Source: an uncultured Garciella sp. (lineage in GTDB: Bacteria; Bacillota; Clostridia; Eubacteriales; Garciellaceae). From it: a stretch of 33,768 nucleotides of DNA. Below the pieces are notes generated by a model, which was not told the DNA's origin, did no database searches, and saw only the letters and a list, made by a program, of their open reading frames with translations. Position numbers and translations under genes: made by a program. The DNA lies in the NCBI GenBank assembly GCA_900555725.1, contig USMD01000005.1, positions 1 to 33,768 on the forward strand, given 5' to 3'. Of this stretch, positions 33,024-33,768 are shown in pieces. Each line of letters opens with the position of its first letter. Position 1 is the first letter of the stretch.

Positions 33024-33533
33024 ATGAGGAACATGCTTAGAATTGCGGGGGTTGTGAAGGAGTCCATTGTAGACGGCCCCGGGTTACGCTTTGTCGTATT
33101 TGCCCAGGGCTGCAAACACAATTGTTTTGGTTGCCAAAACCCCCATACCCACTCCTTCACGGGAGGGACTTTGGTAACAATAGATTCCATTCTGGAACAG
33201 GTAAAAAAGAATCCGTTATTGGATGGAGTTACTTTGAGCGGCGGTGAACCTTTTGAACAGGCAGAGGTTCTTTCAAAACTTGCAAGAAGGGTTAAGAAAC
33301 TGGGACTCAATGTGATAACATACACCGGATACACCTACGAAGAAATTGTAGCTGGCTTCGGGGAATTAGAAGGTTGGGATAGCCTTTTGAATGCGACTGA
33401 TATCCTGGTGGATGGGCGGTTTATGCTCGATAAGAAGAATATCCTACTCAAATTTAGAGGCTCTGAAAACCAGCGTATCATTGATGTTAAGGAAACGATG
33501 CGGGAAAAAAGATTGGTTTTAATGAGCATATAA
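33024..33533 (+). CDS. nrdG: Anaerobic ribonucleotide reductase-activating protein (radical SAM)
   Basis: Radical SAM enzyme of 169 residues that generates the glycyl radical on NrdD. The cluster motif is C30-x3-C34-x2-C37 (GCKHNCFGC). VTLSGGEPF is the SAM-binding GGE motif, and DGPGLRFVVFAQGC precedes the cluster. Length and motifs are normal, so it appears functional. ATG 33024 is chosen over TTG 33006 because GGGGG lies eight bases upstream. It forms an operon with nrdD. Confidence 0.92.
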   Translation: MRNMLRIAGVVKESIVDGPGLRFVVFAQGCKHNCFGCQNPHTHSFTGGTLVTIDSILEQVKKNPLLDGVTLSGGEPFEQAEVLSKLARRVKKLGLNVITYTGYTYEEIVAGFGELEGWDSLLNATDILVDGRFMLDKKNILLKFRGSENQRIIDVKETMREKRLVLMSI

Positions 33534-33608
33534 ATAAAAATTTACTAGAACAGTCTCTGTGATGTTCTGAGAGAATGATTCAGTTCAATGAAAAATAAAT
33601 GACATTAT

Positions 33609-33634
33609 AAACAGGGTTATTAATAACCCTGTTT
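33609..33634. terminator. Terminator-like palindrome after nrdG
   Basis: AAACAGGGTTATTAATAACCCTGTTT is a perfect 26-base palindrome (arms AAACAGGGTTA and TAACCCTGTTT) 75 bases after the nrdG stop. It is followed only by TTT-AAT, so it is a weak but plausible terminator in both directions. A second short palindrome, TAGCCGGCTA, follows at 33637-33646. Confidence 0.6.
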
Positions 33635-33768
33635 AATAGCCGGCTAGAGTGTATTAAGTTACACTTTGACCGGTTTGTTTTGTTTTTTCAGGTCTCCGGC
33701 ATATATTTAATGATAAATTATAACATGAGAATATTCAAACGGGAATTATTTAATTTTTTAAGATTAAT

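Noticed and set aside
33609..33646. Two palindromes after nrdG as an origin or attachment site
   Set aside because: The first fits a simple terminator by position and arms, and no repeats or gene context support an origin.
1..33768. CRISPR array, tRNA or rRNA genes
   Set aside because: No regularly spaced repeats and no cloverleaf or rRNA-like sequence were recognised on either strand by eye.

Overview
The window looks like chromosomal DNA from an anaerobic, low-GC Firmicute of the class Clostridia. Supporting signs are the AT-rich intergenic DNA, strong AGGAGG-type ribosome binding sites, an anaerobic ribonucleotide reductase pair (nrdD-nrdG), a clostridial-type F420-ligase-like protein, BceAB- and PadR/DrrAB-type transporters and a VanY-type peptidase. 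No rRNA, tRNA, CRISPR array or intact transposase was recognised. Assignments come from reading the sequence and from remembered family motifs; no database search was run.

Layout. 0-5.5 kb: a BceAB-like ABC pair on the minus strand with a truncated permease, gene relics, an iron-sulfur flavoprotein, a second truncated FtsX permease and a VanY-like carboxypeptidase. 5.7-14.1 kb: accessory DNA full of broken genes (serine recombinase, methyltransferase, alpha/beta hydrolase, APH and ANT(6) tails, a cytidine/blasticidin deaminase, GrpB, a Spo0A-like small protein and a truncated TetR). Among them sit apparently intact genes: a nucleotidyltransferase, an ANT(9) spectinomycin adenylyltransferase, an MBL-fold hydrolase and an HSL-type esterase. 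A 48-codon reading frame at 7451-7597 resembles the C-terminal tail of the rRNA methyltransferase RumA/RlmD, a known target of integrative elements. 14.1-16.8 kb: a G+C-richer minus-strand operon, padR-DUF1048-DUF1048-ABC ATPase-ABC permease. 17-19 kb: a CYP152-type peroxygenase P450 interrupted by one in-frame TGA, then relics of an ABC exporter and a TetR regulator.

19.5-23 kb: a tight co-directional cassette of a GIY-YIG-like protein, a DUF6530-like protein, a MoxR-type AAA ATPase and a VWA protein. The last two are joined across an A9 tract by a one-base frame difference. They are followed by an HTH regulator fused to a desulfoferrodoxin-like domain. This cassette is the best candidate here for an undescribed system. 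23.3-26.3 kb: an HD-domain protein, a nucleotidyltransferase relic, an F420-ligase-like gene and a TetR regulator. 26.5-31 kb: an MMPL-type RND transporter and a large secreted xxxLxxG heptad-repeat protein, divergent from that TetR gene across likely operators. 31.2-33.5 kb: nrdD, which appears to lack about 140 internal residues, and nrdG.

A recurring pattern is that gene ends survive while the middle is deleted (recombinase, deaminase, GrpB, methyltransferase/hydrolase, kinase-like relic, nrdD). This points to deletion-driven decay of an accessory island, or to an assembly problem that raw reads should exclude.
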